From K189A clade bacterium (GTDB taxonomy: Bacteria; Pseudomonadota; Gammaproteobacteria; Pseudomonadales; Azotimanducaceae): a stretch of 40,227 nucleotides of DNA. The notes under the pieces were generated by a model. The model made no database searches. It worked only from the letters and a program-made list of their open reading frames with translations, and was not told the DNA's origin. A program made the translations under genes and the position numbers. The stretch spans positions 1 to 40,227 of the forward strand of contig CACOYI010000014.1 in assembly GCA_902631405.1 (NCBI GenBank), given 5' to 3'. Positions 24,784 through 33,937 of the stretch are shown piece by piece. The first letter of the stretch is position 1, and each line of letters starts with the position of its first letter.

Positions 24784-25914
24784 TCAAATTGATTCATGCT
24801 TCTGCTTTTTTGTCTTCATTATCGCCAGCAAGCTTTTGTCTGGATATTCAAGTCGCATTTGATTGATAAACCGCAAAGTTTTCAAAGCATCGAACCAGTT
24901 GGTCAGTTGCTGTAATTTTTGGTGCGGGTCGATTCTCTGTCGGTTTATCTGATCTACCTGCTTTATTATTCCCAAGTCAATCAAAGTCTTAATTGCCAGG
25001 AACTCTGCTTTGTCCGTTGTGTTTTGAGATTGACGGCTCCGAAAATCATTAAGAAATTCTGGGTTTCTGCTGATCTGTTTAATGTGTTCTAGAGCGCACT
25101 TGAGAGCCCCAAAACAAAGTTCGTTGTAACTTTTAAAATCGCCCTCTGACCCGTCTTGATCGAGGAGAGAGCTTATTTTTTTGAGATTAGTTCCGGTGCC
25201 GAAGGGCACTCTGTCAGATAATCTTGCTTCAATTTCAATTGGAGCGCCGGCCACAGATTTGATTTGGGTAAGTTTTCGAATTTTGTTCAACATGTAAAAG
25301 TCCTCGCCCGCGCTTTTCTTTGGGAAACCGCGGACCGCGGCGTAAGTTGATGCTTCGATTACCATCGTACTGCCAAGAGCGGTAAAGCCGAAAATACTCC
25401 CACTTTCGGATAAAGACTTTTCATAATATTCCATATGCAGCTCATAAAGTCTGGCGCATTTTTGTAATGCGGTGTCTCTGCTCACGTGCTTGAATGGAAA
25501 AAGTGCGGCGCCGGCAACTGGTAAATTCCGAAAGAAGTAATCCGAAGGCAAAACAGCGTCAGCATCGGTCTGGTAGATCCATCGGGATTTGATTTTATTT
25601 TGAGCGATGAGGGAAAGTGCGACGTCAGATCCTATCTTTCTTGCTAACCCAACCCCTTCTTTGGGCGGTATTCTCTGCCCCTCGGTGACACGATCCACTA
25701 TCAGCAAAGGAAACGGCGAACTTCGTCTTAATGCGTCTAGACAAGCAATTGTTCGCTCGATCTTTTCTGGTAAATATTGGACTCGTGAATCTCTAACGTA
25801 TGTCTGTTCTGGCGCATTGACTACTGGGATTATGAGCGTGTCGCGTGTCGTTATGTTCTTGAATACTGAATCAAGGCAATCGGATTGCTCGTTGAATATG
25901 GGTACCACCAGCAC
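24784..25914 (-). CDS. Glycosyltransferase family 2-like protein (N-terminus uncertain)
   Basis: A 376-residue GT-A-type protein. LVVPIFNE opens the nucleotide-binding fold, YQTDADAVLP (about 114-123) carries the DXD-like metal motif, and SAGEDFYML (about 217-225) supplies the acidic catalytic/donor residues. A helical C-terminal region follows. The acceptor is unknown. The first canonical start is the GTG at 25914, but there is no ribosome site before it. The same frame is open and protein-like for about 40 codons upstream (to 26043), without any ATG, GTG or TTG; CTG at 25998 or ATA at 26025 could be the real start. The true N-terminus is therefore unsettled. Confidence 0.75.
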   Translation of the reverse strand: MLVVPIFNEQSDCLDSVFKNITTRDTLIIPVVNAPEQTYVRDSRVQYLPEKIERTIACLDALRRSSPFPLLIVDRVTEGQRIPPKEGVGLARKIGSDVALSLIAQNKIKSRWIYQTDADAVLPSDYFFRNLPVAGAALFPFKHVSRDTALQKCARLYELHMEYYEKSLSESGSIFGFTALGSTMVIEASTYAAVRGFPKKSAGEDFYMLNKIRKLTQIKSVAGAPIEIEARLSDRVPFGTGTNLKKISSLLDQDGSEGDFKSYNELCFGALKCALEHIKQISRNPEFLNDFRSRQSQNTTDKAEFLAIKTLIDLGIIKQVDQINRQRIDPHQKLQQLTNWFDALKTLRFINQMRLEYPDKSLLAIMKTKKQKHESI

Positions 25915-26045
25915 ATTTGAGAAAATAGCTTGAGAGCCAAATTGCTCTTCGAACCTTAAGATAGAAAACTGGCTTTCTTTTTCGGCGTGTCTCTCCAGAT
26001 ACTTGTTAATGAGGATGCTGTTTATGGTTAGCCCCGCTATTTAGG

Positions 26046-26639
26046 TCAGTGGAGGCGGGCGCTTATGGGTAATCCCGATAAGATATCGTTCTCGATCTCA
26101 GACAGTTCGTTGAATCTTGATATGATCTCGCTCTCAGGATAATTACCTGAAGCTAGATTGACGAATAAAACCCAATGCCTTGCTTCACTCTTTGCTAGGT
26201 TACGGTAAAAATTGGCCAACTGGGTATCCTCGAGGTGGTGGGCTATGAGTTCGAATCTCTCTGCGCCTCTTCGCTCGATCAGTGCTGCGATGAGCAATCT
26301 GTCGAGCAGAAATTCGTCTCGACCTTTTCGTGCCTTTCGATTCAATTCGGCAACGTAGTTGTCTTTACGATCCGATTGAGGGACTAACCCCCGTTTTAGA
26401 ATGAGGTTGATCACCTGCTTGTAATGGGCGAGTTCCTCTATCGCCAAATCGGCCATGGCAGTCAGGATGTCTGGGCGATCTGGATAATGAGAAGCCATGC
26501 TTAAAGCCATTCCCGAAGCTTTCTTTTCGGCGGATGCATGATCCGACAGAAAAGTGTTGAAGTCAGCGAGCACGGCTTCCACCCATTGGGACTGGGTTGT
26601 ATCGAGATTTACTAGTCCTCGTAAATTGATTTTAGCCAT
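26046..26639 (-). CDS. miaE: MiaE-like tRNA-(ms2io6A) hydroxylase
   Basis: A 197-residue ferritin-like diiron protein. The iron ligands are visible as Glu in HASAEKKASG, E-x-x-H in IEELAHYKQ, Glu in RRGAERFELIAHH, and E-x-x-H in SEARHWVLF. This order and the W-VL-DF--FL-DHA beginning match MiaE, which hydroxylates the isopentenyl group of ms2i6A37 in certain tRNAs. The ATG at 26639 has AAGGA nine bases upstream and overlaps the esterase gene by 28 bases; an ATG at 26669 is the alternative. Confidence 0.9.
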   Translation of the reverse strand: MAKINLRGLVNLDTTQSQWVEAVLADFNTFLSDHASAEKKASGMALSMASHYPDRPDILTAMADLAIEELAHYKQVINLILKRGLVPQSDRKDNYVAELNRKARKGRDEFLLDRLLIAALIERRGAERFELIAHHLEDTQLANFYRNLAKSEARHWVLFVNLASGNYPESEIISRFNELSEIENDILSGLPISARLH

Positions 26640-27268
26640 GTCTCTAGGTCCTTGATTTCCTGAGGACATACCTGATGCCCCATGGAATACTCATGCCACT
26701 CCACCTTATATCCTAGCTCAAGCAGCTTTTGTCGGGATGTGACGGCTCTAGTTATCGGGATCATTGGATCTGCTAGACCATGAGCCATAAATATCTTCGT
26801 ATCTAGGTTAGCTAAAGCAACTCTTTGCGTAAGTTCCTCGTGATTATTAACGTAAGTGGACAAAGCCATAATTCCAGCAAATTTCCGTTCTGCAACCAGC
26901 CCGGATTCTAGCGCTATAACCCCGCCTTGCGAGAAGCCAGCTACCGTGATCTTCCCATGAGCGACTCCTTTCTCTAGTTCATCTTCGATTAATTCCTCTA
27001 TGTGCGCCCTTGACGCGTCTATATCGTCCTGGTCAGCGATCGAGGAGCCCTCTCGAATGTCGTACCAGGCTCGCATTTCCATTCCACCATTTATTGTTAT
27101 TGCGCGCTTTGGAGCATTGGGAAAAATGAAACGGAGTGGAGCTTCAATTTCGAACATATCCACAAGGGGTTGAAAATCAGTAGCGTCTGCACCCAAACCG
27201 TGAAGCCAAATAACCGTTCCTACTGGATCTGCCCCCGTTTCATTGATCAGACACTCTAGTGAAGCCAT
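26612..27268 (-). CDS. Alpha/beta hydrolase, phospholipase/carboxylesterase family
   Basis: A 218-residue Abhydrolase_2 member. IWLHGLGADATDFQPLV (about 19-35) is the oxyanion strand, AGFSQGGVIAL (about 109-119) holds the nucleophilic Ser, HGLADPMIP the Asp and MGHQVCPQE the His. This set matches the EstB/YpfH-like bacterial carboxylesterases of about 220 residues, which cut short-chain esters or thioesters. No signal peptide. The ATG has AAGGA nine bases upstream, and this is the first gene of the long leftward run. Confidence 0.9.
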   Translation of the reverse strand: MASLECLINETGADPVGTVIWLHGLGADATDFQPLVDMFEIEAPLRFIFPNAPKRAITINGGMEMRAWYDIREGSSIADQDDIDASRAHIEELIEDELEKGVAHGKITVAGFSQGGVIALESGLVAERKFAGIMALSTYVNNHEELTQRVALANLDTKIFMAHGLADPMIPITRAVTSRQKLLELGYKVEWHEYSMGHQVCPQEIKDLETWLKSIYED

Positions 27269-27385
27269 ACTTTTTATTCCTTTTTAATAAAATTCGTGTT
27301 TTGTATGTCGATTTCCGAAATTTGAGAAGAGCCTAATTTTCACTTTATTTTCCGGGAAAAACTATAACGTCCATGACACAAGATT

Positions 27386-29167
27386 TTGCATTTTAGCGAA
27401 AGAGAAATTGTCGAGGTTGCTTTGAAGGAAGGTTCGAGATCAGCTACCGCTCTAAGGTTTTTGAAGCCGTACACGGGGAAAATAGCAATTGCGACGGTTG
27501 CACTTACGCTTACCGCTAGCGCCATGTTATCGCTTGGCCAAGGGATCCGCATAATTATCGACTCTGGGTTCGCCAGTGGTGAACAGGATCTCTTGACGAA
27601 TTCTCTTCTGTTTTTCGGCATTGTAGCCTTCGTTTTGACTGTTGGAACATATATTCGTTTTTATTTTGTATCGATGATTGGTGAGGAGATTACGGCGGAT
27701 TTGCGGAGAGCCGTTTTTGATCACCTCGTTTGGGTCCGCCCTAACTTTTTTGACGTTAATTCCGCGAGCGAGATTCAATCTAGGATCACCACGGATACGA
27801 CCCTAATACAAACAGTGGTTGGCTCATCGCTTTCTGTCGCCGTTCGCAACATTCTCATGCTTGTAGGTGGCGTAATCCTGCTTTTTATAACGAATTTTAA
27901 ATTATCGGTGATCGTTCTGGCTTGTGTACCTCTGGTCGTTTTCCCGGTGGTCTTCTTCGGCCGAAAAGTAAGAACTCTCTCGTACGAGTCTCAAAACAAG
28001 ATTGCTGACGTGGGGGTACATGTGGGCGAAAGTTTTCGAAATCTGAAGATTCTACAATCTTTTAACCACGAGAAATTAGATATGCAGAGGTTTGCGGAAA
28101 TAGTCGGCATCTCCGTAGCTGTATCTATAAAACGAATCAAATATAGAGCTGCTCTTACTGCGGCGGTGATGGTCCTTGCCTTCGGCGCGATCGCGGCCTT
28201 GATATATATAGGAGGAGTTGACGTACTATCTGGGAAAATTTCGCCCGGAGATTTGGCAGCCTTCATTTTTTATGCCTTCCTTGTAGCAGGCGCTCTTGGG
28301 GCGGTGTCGGAAGTTTGGGGAGAATTGCAACGAGCTCTCGGTGCAGCCGAGAGATTGATTGACCTACTCTTCGTTCCGCAAGTAGAGAGCAAGGCGGTAG
28401 TTGCTTCGCGAACTTCAGTAAACGATGCTGATCCGCAGACCTTAAAACTTACAAACGTTACTTTCGGATACGAGACAAGGCCTGGAGAAAAGGCGTTGCG
28501 CGATATTTCGTTTGCAGTGCCGGCGAAGTCGATGGTTGCTATTGTTGGTCCCTCTGGAGCTGGAAAGAGTACGGTCTTCGATCTTATACAAAGATTCTAC
28601 GAGCCAGACTGCGGAAAAATATTTTGGGGAGGACGGGATCTAAGTGAACTTTGTTTGTCTTCGGTTAGGAGTCTTTTCGGATATGTGCCTCAGGATCCAG
28701 GGCTCTTCTCTGGGTCGATTAGAGATAACGTTATTTATGGTCACCCTCTAGCAACAATTGAAGAGATAAAACTTGCGCTACGAAACGCTCACTGTGATCA
28801 GTTCATCGCAGAATTGCCTGCTGGATTGGAGACGATTTTAGGGGAAGGAGGAGCTGGTCTATCGGGTGGGCAAAAACAACGCCTAGCGATTGCAAGAGCA
28901 ATGATAAAATCGCCGGCATGCCTTCTTCTAGACGAAGCTACCAGCTCTCTGGATGCGGATAGTGAGGACTACATTGGTGAATCACTAAAGAAATACAAGA
29001 GTCACATCAGCTTGTTGGTCATCGCCCACCGGCTATCGACGGTTAGATCAGCGGATCACATTGTAGTTCTGGACAAGGGAGAGTGCGTGGCAAGTGGAAC
29101 ACATGATGAACTATTAGAGGGAAGCGAAATTTATAGGCGTTTTGCCAAAGTTCAATTTATTGAATAG
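27386..29167 (+). CDS. ABC exporter, fused transmembrane and ATPase domains (MsbA-like)
   Basis: A 593-residue half-transporter that would dimerise. Six membrane helices fill about 30-330, starting ALRFLKPYTGKIAIATVALTL. The ATPase domain has Walker A VGPSGAGKST, Q-loop GYVPQDPGLFSGSI, signature LSGGQKQRLAIARAM, Walker B CLLLDEAT and switch histidine AHRLSTVRSAD. It resembles MsbA and lipid or multidrug exporters; the cargo is unknown. The start is uncertain: TTG at 27386 lacks a ribosome site, whereas TTG at 27422 has GAGG five bases upstream and would give 581 residues. TTCACT (27346) and TATAAC (27363) make a weak promoter candidate upstream. It faces dinB with only 6 bases between stops. 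Confidence 0.88.
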   Translation: MHFSEREIVEVALKEGSRSATALRFLKPYTGKIAIATVALTLTASAMLSLGQGIRIIIDSGFASGEQDLLTNSLLFFGIVAFVLTVGTYIRFYFVSMIGEEITADLRRAVFDHLVWVRPNFFDVNSASEIQSRITTDTTLIQTVVGSSLSVAVRNILMLVGGVILLFITNFKLSVIVLACVPLVVFPVVFFGRKVRTLSYESQNKIADVGVHVGESFRNLKILQSFNHEKLDMQRFAEIVGISVAVSIKRIKYRAALTAAVMVLAFGAIAALIYIGGVDVLSGKISPGDLAAFIFYAFLVAGALGAVSEVWGELQRALGAAERLIDLLFVPQVESKAVVASRTSVNDADPQTLKLTNVTFGYETRPGEKALRDISFAVPAKSMVAIVGPSGAGKSTVFDLIQRFYEPDCGKIFWGGRDLSELCLSSVRSLFGYVPQDPGLFSGSIRDNVIYGHPLATIEEIKLALRNAHCDQFIAELPAGLETILGEGGAGLSGGQKQRLAIARAMIKSPACLLLDEATSSLDADSEDYIGESLKKYKSHISLLVIAHRLSTVRSADHIVVLDKGECVASGTHDELLEGSEIYRRFAKVQFIE

Positions 29168-29173
29168 CGGCTT

Positions 29174-30253
29174 CTACAAATTCAATGATTCTTGCCGGTC
29201 ATCGGTCGTTTTGCTTAATGCGTCTCTAAGTTCGACCCCTACTCCTAACAAACGAATCGGAGTATTTTTTCGAGTCACGCCTTTTTTCAGAAGTTCGTGA
29301 AAAACACTCGAATCTATTTCTTGGGCTTGTCGAGAAACAGTTGTTTGCGTGAAATCGGAAAACTTTATCTTTATTGTCAGTGCTTTTATCGAAGGAGCAG
29401 GGCTAAGCTTCAAAAGTCGTTCCCGGAGATCGATTATCAGTGGATCAAGTTTTTCCAAACAAAGATTGATGTCCATCAAATCTTTGGAAAATGTTCGCTC
29501 GGTGCTCAGTGATTTTCGCTTTCTTTCGACGCTGAGCTCGCGCTCATCAATACCTCGGCAAAGTTTGAAAAGAGTTTCACCAAACTTACCAAACCTAGCG
29601 GTCAGATCTAGTTCTTTCAAACCCTGCAAATCGCCGCAAGTGAAGATATTTAATTTCTTCAATTTTTCGGCCGTAACTTTTCCAACTCCGAAAATTTTAT
29701 CTACCGGTAGATTCAGGATGAATTGCTGAACCTCGCTAGGGGCTATCGTGAATTCTCCATCTGGCTTATTCCAATCCGACGCGATTTTTGCGAGGAACTT
29801 ATTCGGCGCGATGCCCGCGGAAATAGTTATTCCGACTCGTTCTTTTACTTTTTGTCTTATTTCTCTTGCGATAAGGGTAGCGCTTCCTCCCAGATGATCA
29901 CTATCAGTTACGTCTAAAAAAGCTTCATCCAGGGATAAGGGTTCGATTAATGACGTATATTCTTTGAAAACTTGGTGAACTGATTTGGACGCTGCTCGAT
30001 ACTTTTCCATATTGGTTGGAACAACGATTAGCCAAGGTATTATTTTAAGGGCCCTCGACATGGGCATCGCGGAATGCACGCCCAAATTCCTGGCGGCGTA
30101 ATTACAGGTTGCTACTACTCCCCGAGCGTTTGGCGAGCCGCCAACTGCTAGAGGCTGGCCAACAAGGCTAGGATCGTCTCTCTCCTCTACAGAGGCATAA
30201 AAGCTATCGCAATCACAGTGTATTATTTTCCTTTGGCGGCCCCGTCTTTCCAT
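29174..30253 (-). CDS. dinB: DNA polymerase IV (Y family)
   Basis: A 359-residue translesion polymerase. Catalytic acids are in HCDCDSFYASVE (Asp14) and SLDEAFLDVT; Tyr19 sits at the steric-gate position that is Phe13 in E. coli. Other Pol IV marks are GVVATCNYAARNLGVHSAMP, SAGIAPNKFLAKIASDWNKP and FGVGKVTAEKL. The C-terminal QESLNL fits a beta-clamp binding motif. I see no LexA operator (CTGT-N8-ACAG) in the 180 bases upstream, so SOS control is not evident here. Confidence 0.95.
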   Translation of the reverse strand: MERRGRQRKIIHCDCDSFYASVEERDDPSLVGQPLAVGGSPNARGVVATCNYAARNLGVHSAMPMSRALKIIPWLIVVPTNMEKYRAASKSVHQVFKEYTSLIEPLSLDEAFLDVTDSDHLGGSATLIAREIRQKVKERVGITISAGIAPNKFLAKIASDWNKPDGEFTIAPSEVQQFILNLPVDKIFGVGKVTAEKLKKLNIFTCGDLQGLKELDLTARFGKFGETLFKLCRGIDERELSVERKRKSLSTERTFSKDLMDINLCLEKLDPLIIDLRERLLKLSPAPSIKALTIKIKFSDFTQTTVSRQAQEIDSSVFHELLKKGVTRKNTPIRLLGVGVELRDALSKTTDDRQESLNL

Positions 30254-30432
30254 ATTCTTATAGACGTATTCGTTCCCTTTTAAAGCATATCATGACCCTT
30301 GATTTGGGCAGCTAGCACTTACGTTGAGACGCCTTGGTATTCAAAATGAAAGGCTTAGCGAATCCACTAATTTTTTTGTTGATAGATTCTTCGAGTTGCT
30401 TGATCCTCAGATACATAAATGGAGGACTTCTT

Positions 30433-30933
30433 ATGAGCGTCGAGTTATTAGACAGCCCTAGATTCTATGGCTATCGAGTAAGACGTCAGATAGGCGGGAA
30501 AGCCTATCAGGAGTATCTCTCACTAATAAAAGACGGAAAGAGACTAAAAGGCAAGCATCGTATCCTGGTCAAAAATCAGGCCGAGCTACGGGATACAGAG
30601 CTTAAAAAACTTCAATCAAAAAATAAGAAAAAACTTGATAAAACAGTAAAGTTCAACGGGAAAGGCCAGGTTAAGGGAATCCTATTTCGTATGAAGAAGG
30701 AGAGGAGTGGAAGGCTGTCCCCAGTCTTTCAGGTCGGTGTTTTCTCAAGACTGGATGATAAGGTCGTGAGCACTACTGTCTCCATCAATAGGCACGGTCG
30801 TGTAGCAGCTTGGCAAAGAGCAGTAAATTTTTATTGCGAGCATAAATTGGTCTCCAAACGCACCAAGGCTTATGAGCAGTTGATTTCCCAGTGTCCTACG
30901 GGTCGCGAAATAGAAAAACTTATTAAGAGTTAG
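30433..30933 (+). CDS. Basic orphan protein, possibly AP2/ERF-like DNA-binding
   Basis: A 166-residue Lys/Arg-rich protein that I do not recognise with confidence. The ATG at 30433 has GGAGG at 30421-30425, seven bases away, a very good ribosome site; the longer frame to 30334 lacks one. Two regions look like degenerate copies of an AP2-type fold: FYGYRVRRQIGGKAYQEYLSL (about 10-29) and VFQVGVFSRLDDKV then HGRVAAWQRAVNFYCEH (about 100-140), with a linker of about 20 residues dominated by lysine (LKKLQSKNKKKLDKT). A DNA or RNA binding role is inference from charge and pattern. It stands alone between dinB and the acyl-CoA synthetase. Confidence 0.7.
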   Translation: MSVELLDSPRFYGYRVRRQIGGKAYQEYLSLIKDGKRLKGKHRILVKNQAELRDTELKKLQSKNKKKLDKTVKFNGKGQVKGILFRMKKERSGRLSPVFQVGVFSRLDDKVVSTTVSINRHGRVAAWQRAVNFYCEHKLVSKRTKAYEQLISQCPTGREIEKLIKS

Positions 30934-30991
30934 CCGATAAAAGCCATGGCCTTTAGTTCCTTGAACATAGAACAGAATAAGGAATCGAACT

Positions 30992-32875
30992 TTGAATTAT
31001 AGAGATGAATATAGACGTTCAATCGACGCCAAAGAAGATTTTTGGGAAGAGAAATCGAAAGATTTACCTTGGCTTAAAGAACCTACAAAAATGCTTACCG
31101 TGGGGGCTGATGGCTCTCCCTCATGGTTTGATGGAGGATTCCTAAACACATGCTATGCCTGCTTAGACCATCATGTCGACGCTGGGAGAGGGGACCAAGA
31201 CGCTCTCATTTATGACTCCCCAGTTAGCAATACGATTGAAACCTATTCCTTCTCAGAGTTACGCGATCGAGTCGCGCGCGTTGCGGGCTCTTTGAAGAAG
31301 TTGGGCGTAACACAAGGTGCTGTCGTTATTATTTATATGCCGATGATTCCAGAAGCTGTCATTTCAATGCTAGCTTGCGCTCGGATAGGCGCAATTCACT
31401 CAGTAGTTTTCGGTGGCTTTGCTCCAGAAGAGTTGTGTCTGAGGATAGATGACGCAAAACCTGAGGTCATACTATCTGCGTCATGTGGAATAGAATTTGA
31501 GAAGATCATTCCATATCAGCCTTTAATACGTGAAGCGCTCAGACTAGCCAAACATCAACCCAAAGCGGTCGTCATAAAATCCCGTAAAGAAATACCAGCC
31601 CCTGACTTGGGGTCCACAGAACTTGACTGGGATCTTTGGGAAGCGGATTCAGTTCCGGTCGATTGCGTAGCCCTTCCGGCAAGCCATCCCCTTTATATTC
31701 TTTACACCTCTGGCACCACGGGGAAACCCAAGGGAATTGTTCGCGATAATGGAGGCCATGCTGTGGCACTGAAATACAGTATGAAGGCCGTCTATGATGT
31801 GCAAGAAGGAGATGTTTTCTGGGCTGCCTCCGATGTTGGTTGGGTCGTAGGGCACTCTTATATCGTTTATGGGCCCTTGCTTGCAGGCTGCACGACTGTT
31901 TTGTACGAGGGTAAACCCGTTAAAACTCCTGATGCGGGGGCATTTTGGCGAGTTATTTCCCAACATAGGGTGAAAGTGTTTTTTGTCGCGCCCACTGCGA
32001 TTAGGGCGATCAGAAAAGAGGATTCGCAAGGAAAACTAATAGAACCATATGATATTTCGACTCTGGAGAGTCAATTCGTGGCCGGTGAGCGCTTGGATCC
32101 AGCTACTTACAGGTGGCTTGTTCAGCATCTAAAAATACCCGTGATTGATCATTGGTGGCAGACCGAGACGGGCTGGCCGGTCTGCTCCTCTTTTCCAGGC
32201 ATGCAAGAATTGGATACCAGGGAAGGGTCATGCGGAAAGCCTTGTCCGGGTTGGGATGTGATGGCGCTGGATGAAGAAGGAACGATTGTAGACCCCGGAG
32301 AAGAGGGTAGCTTAGTTTTTGGGTCGCCATTGCCACCCGGGGCGCTCTTGACAGTTTGGGGAGATGAAAAACGTTTTCACGATTCTTATTGGAAGAGATT
32401 CCCGGGTTTTTATCTTACCGGTGATTCCGGGTTTCTCGACTCAGATGGTTTTGTTTACGTAATGGGCAGAACGGATGACGTAATAAATGTTGCGGGGCAC
32501 AGATTATCGACGGGGCGAATGGAGGAGGTCTTAGCCGCTGATTCCGCCGTTGCCGAGTGCGCCGTGGTAGGGAAGAAAGATCCAGAAAAGGGAGAAATCC
32601 CCGTTGGTTTTGTGATTCTCAATTTAGGATTTAATACGAAAGAGGAGGAAGTTGTTAAAAGTTTAGTTAAGTTGATGCGAGAATCGGTTGGCGCCTTCGC
32701 CAACTTTAAGCTGGTCTTTTTTGTTGAAAAATTACCCAAAACCAGGTCAGGAAAGATTCTCAGGAGGTTGCTTAGGAGTATGATAGAAAAGGAGTCTTAT
32801 TCGATTCCTTCAACCATAGAGGACCCCGGTGTGATTAAGCATATAGAGACAGTGTTGAGTCAAAGTGCGCCATAG
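30992..32875 (+). CDS. Propionyl/acyl-CoA synthetase (PrpE-like, ANL superfamily)
   Basis: A 627-residue acyl-adenylate enzyme that aligns with PrpE from end to end. Seen are the ACS N-terminal domain, VIIYMPMIPEAVISMLACAR, GAIHSVVFGGFAPEEL, the ATP loop YTSGTTGKPKG, ASDVGWVVGHSYIVYGPLL, DHWWQTETGWP, LTGDSGFLD and GRTDDVINVAGHRLST. The C-terminal catalytic lysine lies in KTRSGKILRR. It activates propionate (or acetate or a similar short acid) with ATP and CoA. The start is a TTG with AAGGA nine bases upstream. It would supply propionyl-CoA for the carboxylase encoded at 7927-11101; this link is inference. Confidence 0.9.
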   Translation: MNYRDEYRRSIDAKEDFWEEKSKDLPWLKEPTKMLTVGADGSPSWFDGGFLNTCYACLDHHVDAGRGDQDALIYDSPVSNTIETYSFSELRDRVARVAGSLKKLGVTQGAVVIIYMPMIPEAVISMLACARIGAIHSVVFGGFAPEELCLRIDDAKPEVILSASCGIEFEKIIPYQPLIREALRLAKHQPKAVVIKSRKEIPAPDLGSTELDWDLWEADSVPVDCVALPASHPLYILYTSGTTGKPKGIVRDNGGHAVALKYSMKAVYDVQEGDVFWAASDVGWVVGHSYIVYGPLLAGCTTVLYEGKPVKTPDAGAFWRVISQHRVKVFFVAPTAIRAIRKEDSQGKLIEPYDISTLESQFVAGERLDPATYRWLVQHLKIPVIDHWWQTETGWPVCSSFPGMQELDTREGSCGKPCPGWDVMALDEEGTIVDPGEEGSLVFGSPLPPGALLTVWGDEKRFHDSYWKRFPGFYLTGDSGFLDSDGFVYVMGRTDDVINVAGHRLSTGRMEEVLAADSAVAECAVVGKKDPEKGEIPVGFVILNLGFNTKEEEVVKSLVKLMRESVGAFANFKLVFFVEKLPKTRSGKILRRLLRSMIEKESYSIPSTIEDPGVIKHIETVLSQSAP

Positions 32876-32911
32876 GGAAATGCGGATCTATAGAAAACAG
32901 GGGACACATTG

Positions 32912-33250
32912 ATGATCGTTGTGCAAGGTAATATCCCGCTTAAAGCGGAAGCAAGAGATAGGGCAATAAAACTAGCGATGGAAATCGAAGGTATATCCAA
33001 ACAGGAAGTGGGCTGTTTGGGCTATCAGTTTTATGTAGCGCTTACTGACCCCCTAGAACTGGTGTTGTTTCAACAATGGGAAAGTGTTGAAGCGCTTCGA
33101 AAACATTATCAGACAGATCATATGAGTCGTTTTATGAAGGAACTCCCTGATCTGGTTTCAGGGGACATAGTCACCAGACGATATGCGATAGAGCCCAGCG
33201 GCGATGAGGGCGCTCGGATTAAAATCGAAGAAAAGCCCACCATTCATTAG
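32912..33250 (+). CDS. ABM-domain (antibiotic biosynthesis monooxygenase-like) protein
   Basis: A 112-residue dimeric alpha/beta barrel type protein. The pattern VVQGNIPLKAEARDRAI, EVGCLGYQFY, PLELVLFQQWESVEALRKH and MSRFMKELPDLV is typical of the ABM family. Members are small heme, flavin-free oxygenases or quinol-modifying enzymes; here the function is unknown. The ATG at 32912 has AGGGGA seven bases upstream and lies 36 bases after the synthetase, so the two probably share an mRNA. It is convergent with the wrbA-like gene; the 84-base gap shows no convincing terminator. Confidence 0.8.
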   Translation: MIVVQGNIPLKAEARDRAIKLAMEIEGISKQEVGCLGYQFYVALTDPLELVLFQQWESVEALRKHYQTDHMSRFMKELPDLVSGDIVTRRYAIEPSGDEGARIKIEEKPTIH

Positions 33251-33334
33251 CGCTTTGGCTTAAAAAGCTAACTGTTTCTGTAGGAAATGAGAACTCGACC
33301 CTAAAACAAAGCTAATCGAAGCATATTCTGAACT

Positions 33335-33937
33335 TTATGAAAGGTTGAGCGCGAGACGCGCAATTCTCTCGCCGGCTTTTCTTGCTATTACAACTTCATC
33401 CTGTGAGAGTTTGACAAAAGTCTTGCCTTCTCCAGTCACATGAGAGGGACCGTAGGGAGATCCACCTGTTTTGGTAACTCCTAGTTCTCCGACGGAGTAA
33501 GGAACCCCTGTTATGACCATCCCGTGATGGAGCAATGGAATCATCATCGAAAGTAACGTTGATTCTTGTCCTCCGTGCATAGAGGAGCTAGAGCAAAACA
33601 CGCTCGCTGGCTTCCCCTCGAGTTGGTTGCTGGACCAAATATCGGCAGTTGAATCTAAGAAGTATTTAAGTTGGGCAGCCATGTTTCCAAACCTGGTGCC
33701 TGACCCCATAGACAAACCACTACAAAGTCTCAACTCCTCCTTTTTACAGAACGGGTGGACACTTTTTGCAGTGGACGGGGCCGTAGAGTCATTTGCTGAG
33801 TGAATATCTGGCACTGTTCTTATTTTGGGATGGATGCCTGGGACGCTGTCTATGCCTCTGGCTATTTCCACCGCAAGTGATTTCGTTGCGCCACCAGTTG
33901 AGTGGTAAAGAACTAAAACATAAGGTTCTTCAGTCAT
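33335..33937 (-). CDS. wrbA: WrbA-like NAD(P)H:quinone oxidoreductase (flavodoxin fold)
   Basis: A 200-residue flavodoxin-like protein. VLVLYHSTGGATKSLA (about 7-22) is the FMN phosphate loop, GSGTRFGNMAAQLKYFLD is the WrbA motif (usually GSPTRFG), and SSSSMHGGQESTLLS then HHGMVITGVPYS complete the family pattern. WrbA proteins reduce quinones by two electrons and help against oxidative stress. Its ATG overlaps the arsC-like gene stop as ATGA, so the two are coupled. Confidence 0.88.
   Translation of the reverse strand: MTEEPYVLVLYHSTGGATKSLAVEIARGIDSVPGIHPKIRTVPDIHSANDSTAPSTAKSVHPFCKKEELRLCSGLSMGSGTRFGNMAAQLKYFLDSTADIWSSNQLEGKPASVFCSSSSMHGGQESTLLSMMIPLLHHGMVITGVPYSVGELGVTKTGGSPYGPSHVTGEGKTFVKLSQDEVVIARKAGERIARLALNLS

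Noticed and set aside
24692-24787. 32-residue N-terminal extension of ArgC from a TTG at 24787
   Set aside because: These residues do not resemble ArgC, whose fold begins at the ATG at 24691.
30254-30432. SOS box for dinB or an extended start (30334) of the basic orphan protein in the intergenic region
   Set aside because: No CTGT-N8-ACAG was found, and the ribosome site GGAGG is placed for the ATG at 30433, not for 30334.
33251-33334. TTAGC...GCTAA inverted repeat between the convergent ABM and wrbA-like genes
   Set aside because: Only a five-base stem without a T run, so not called as a terminator.
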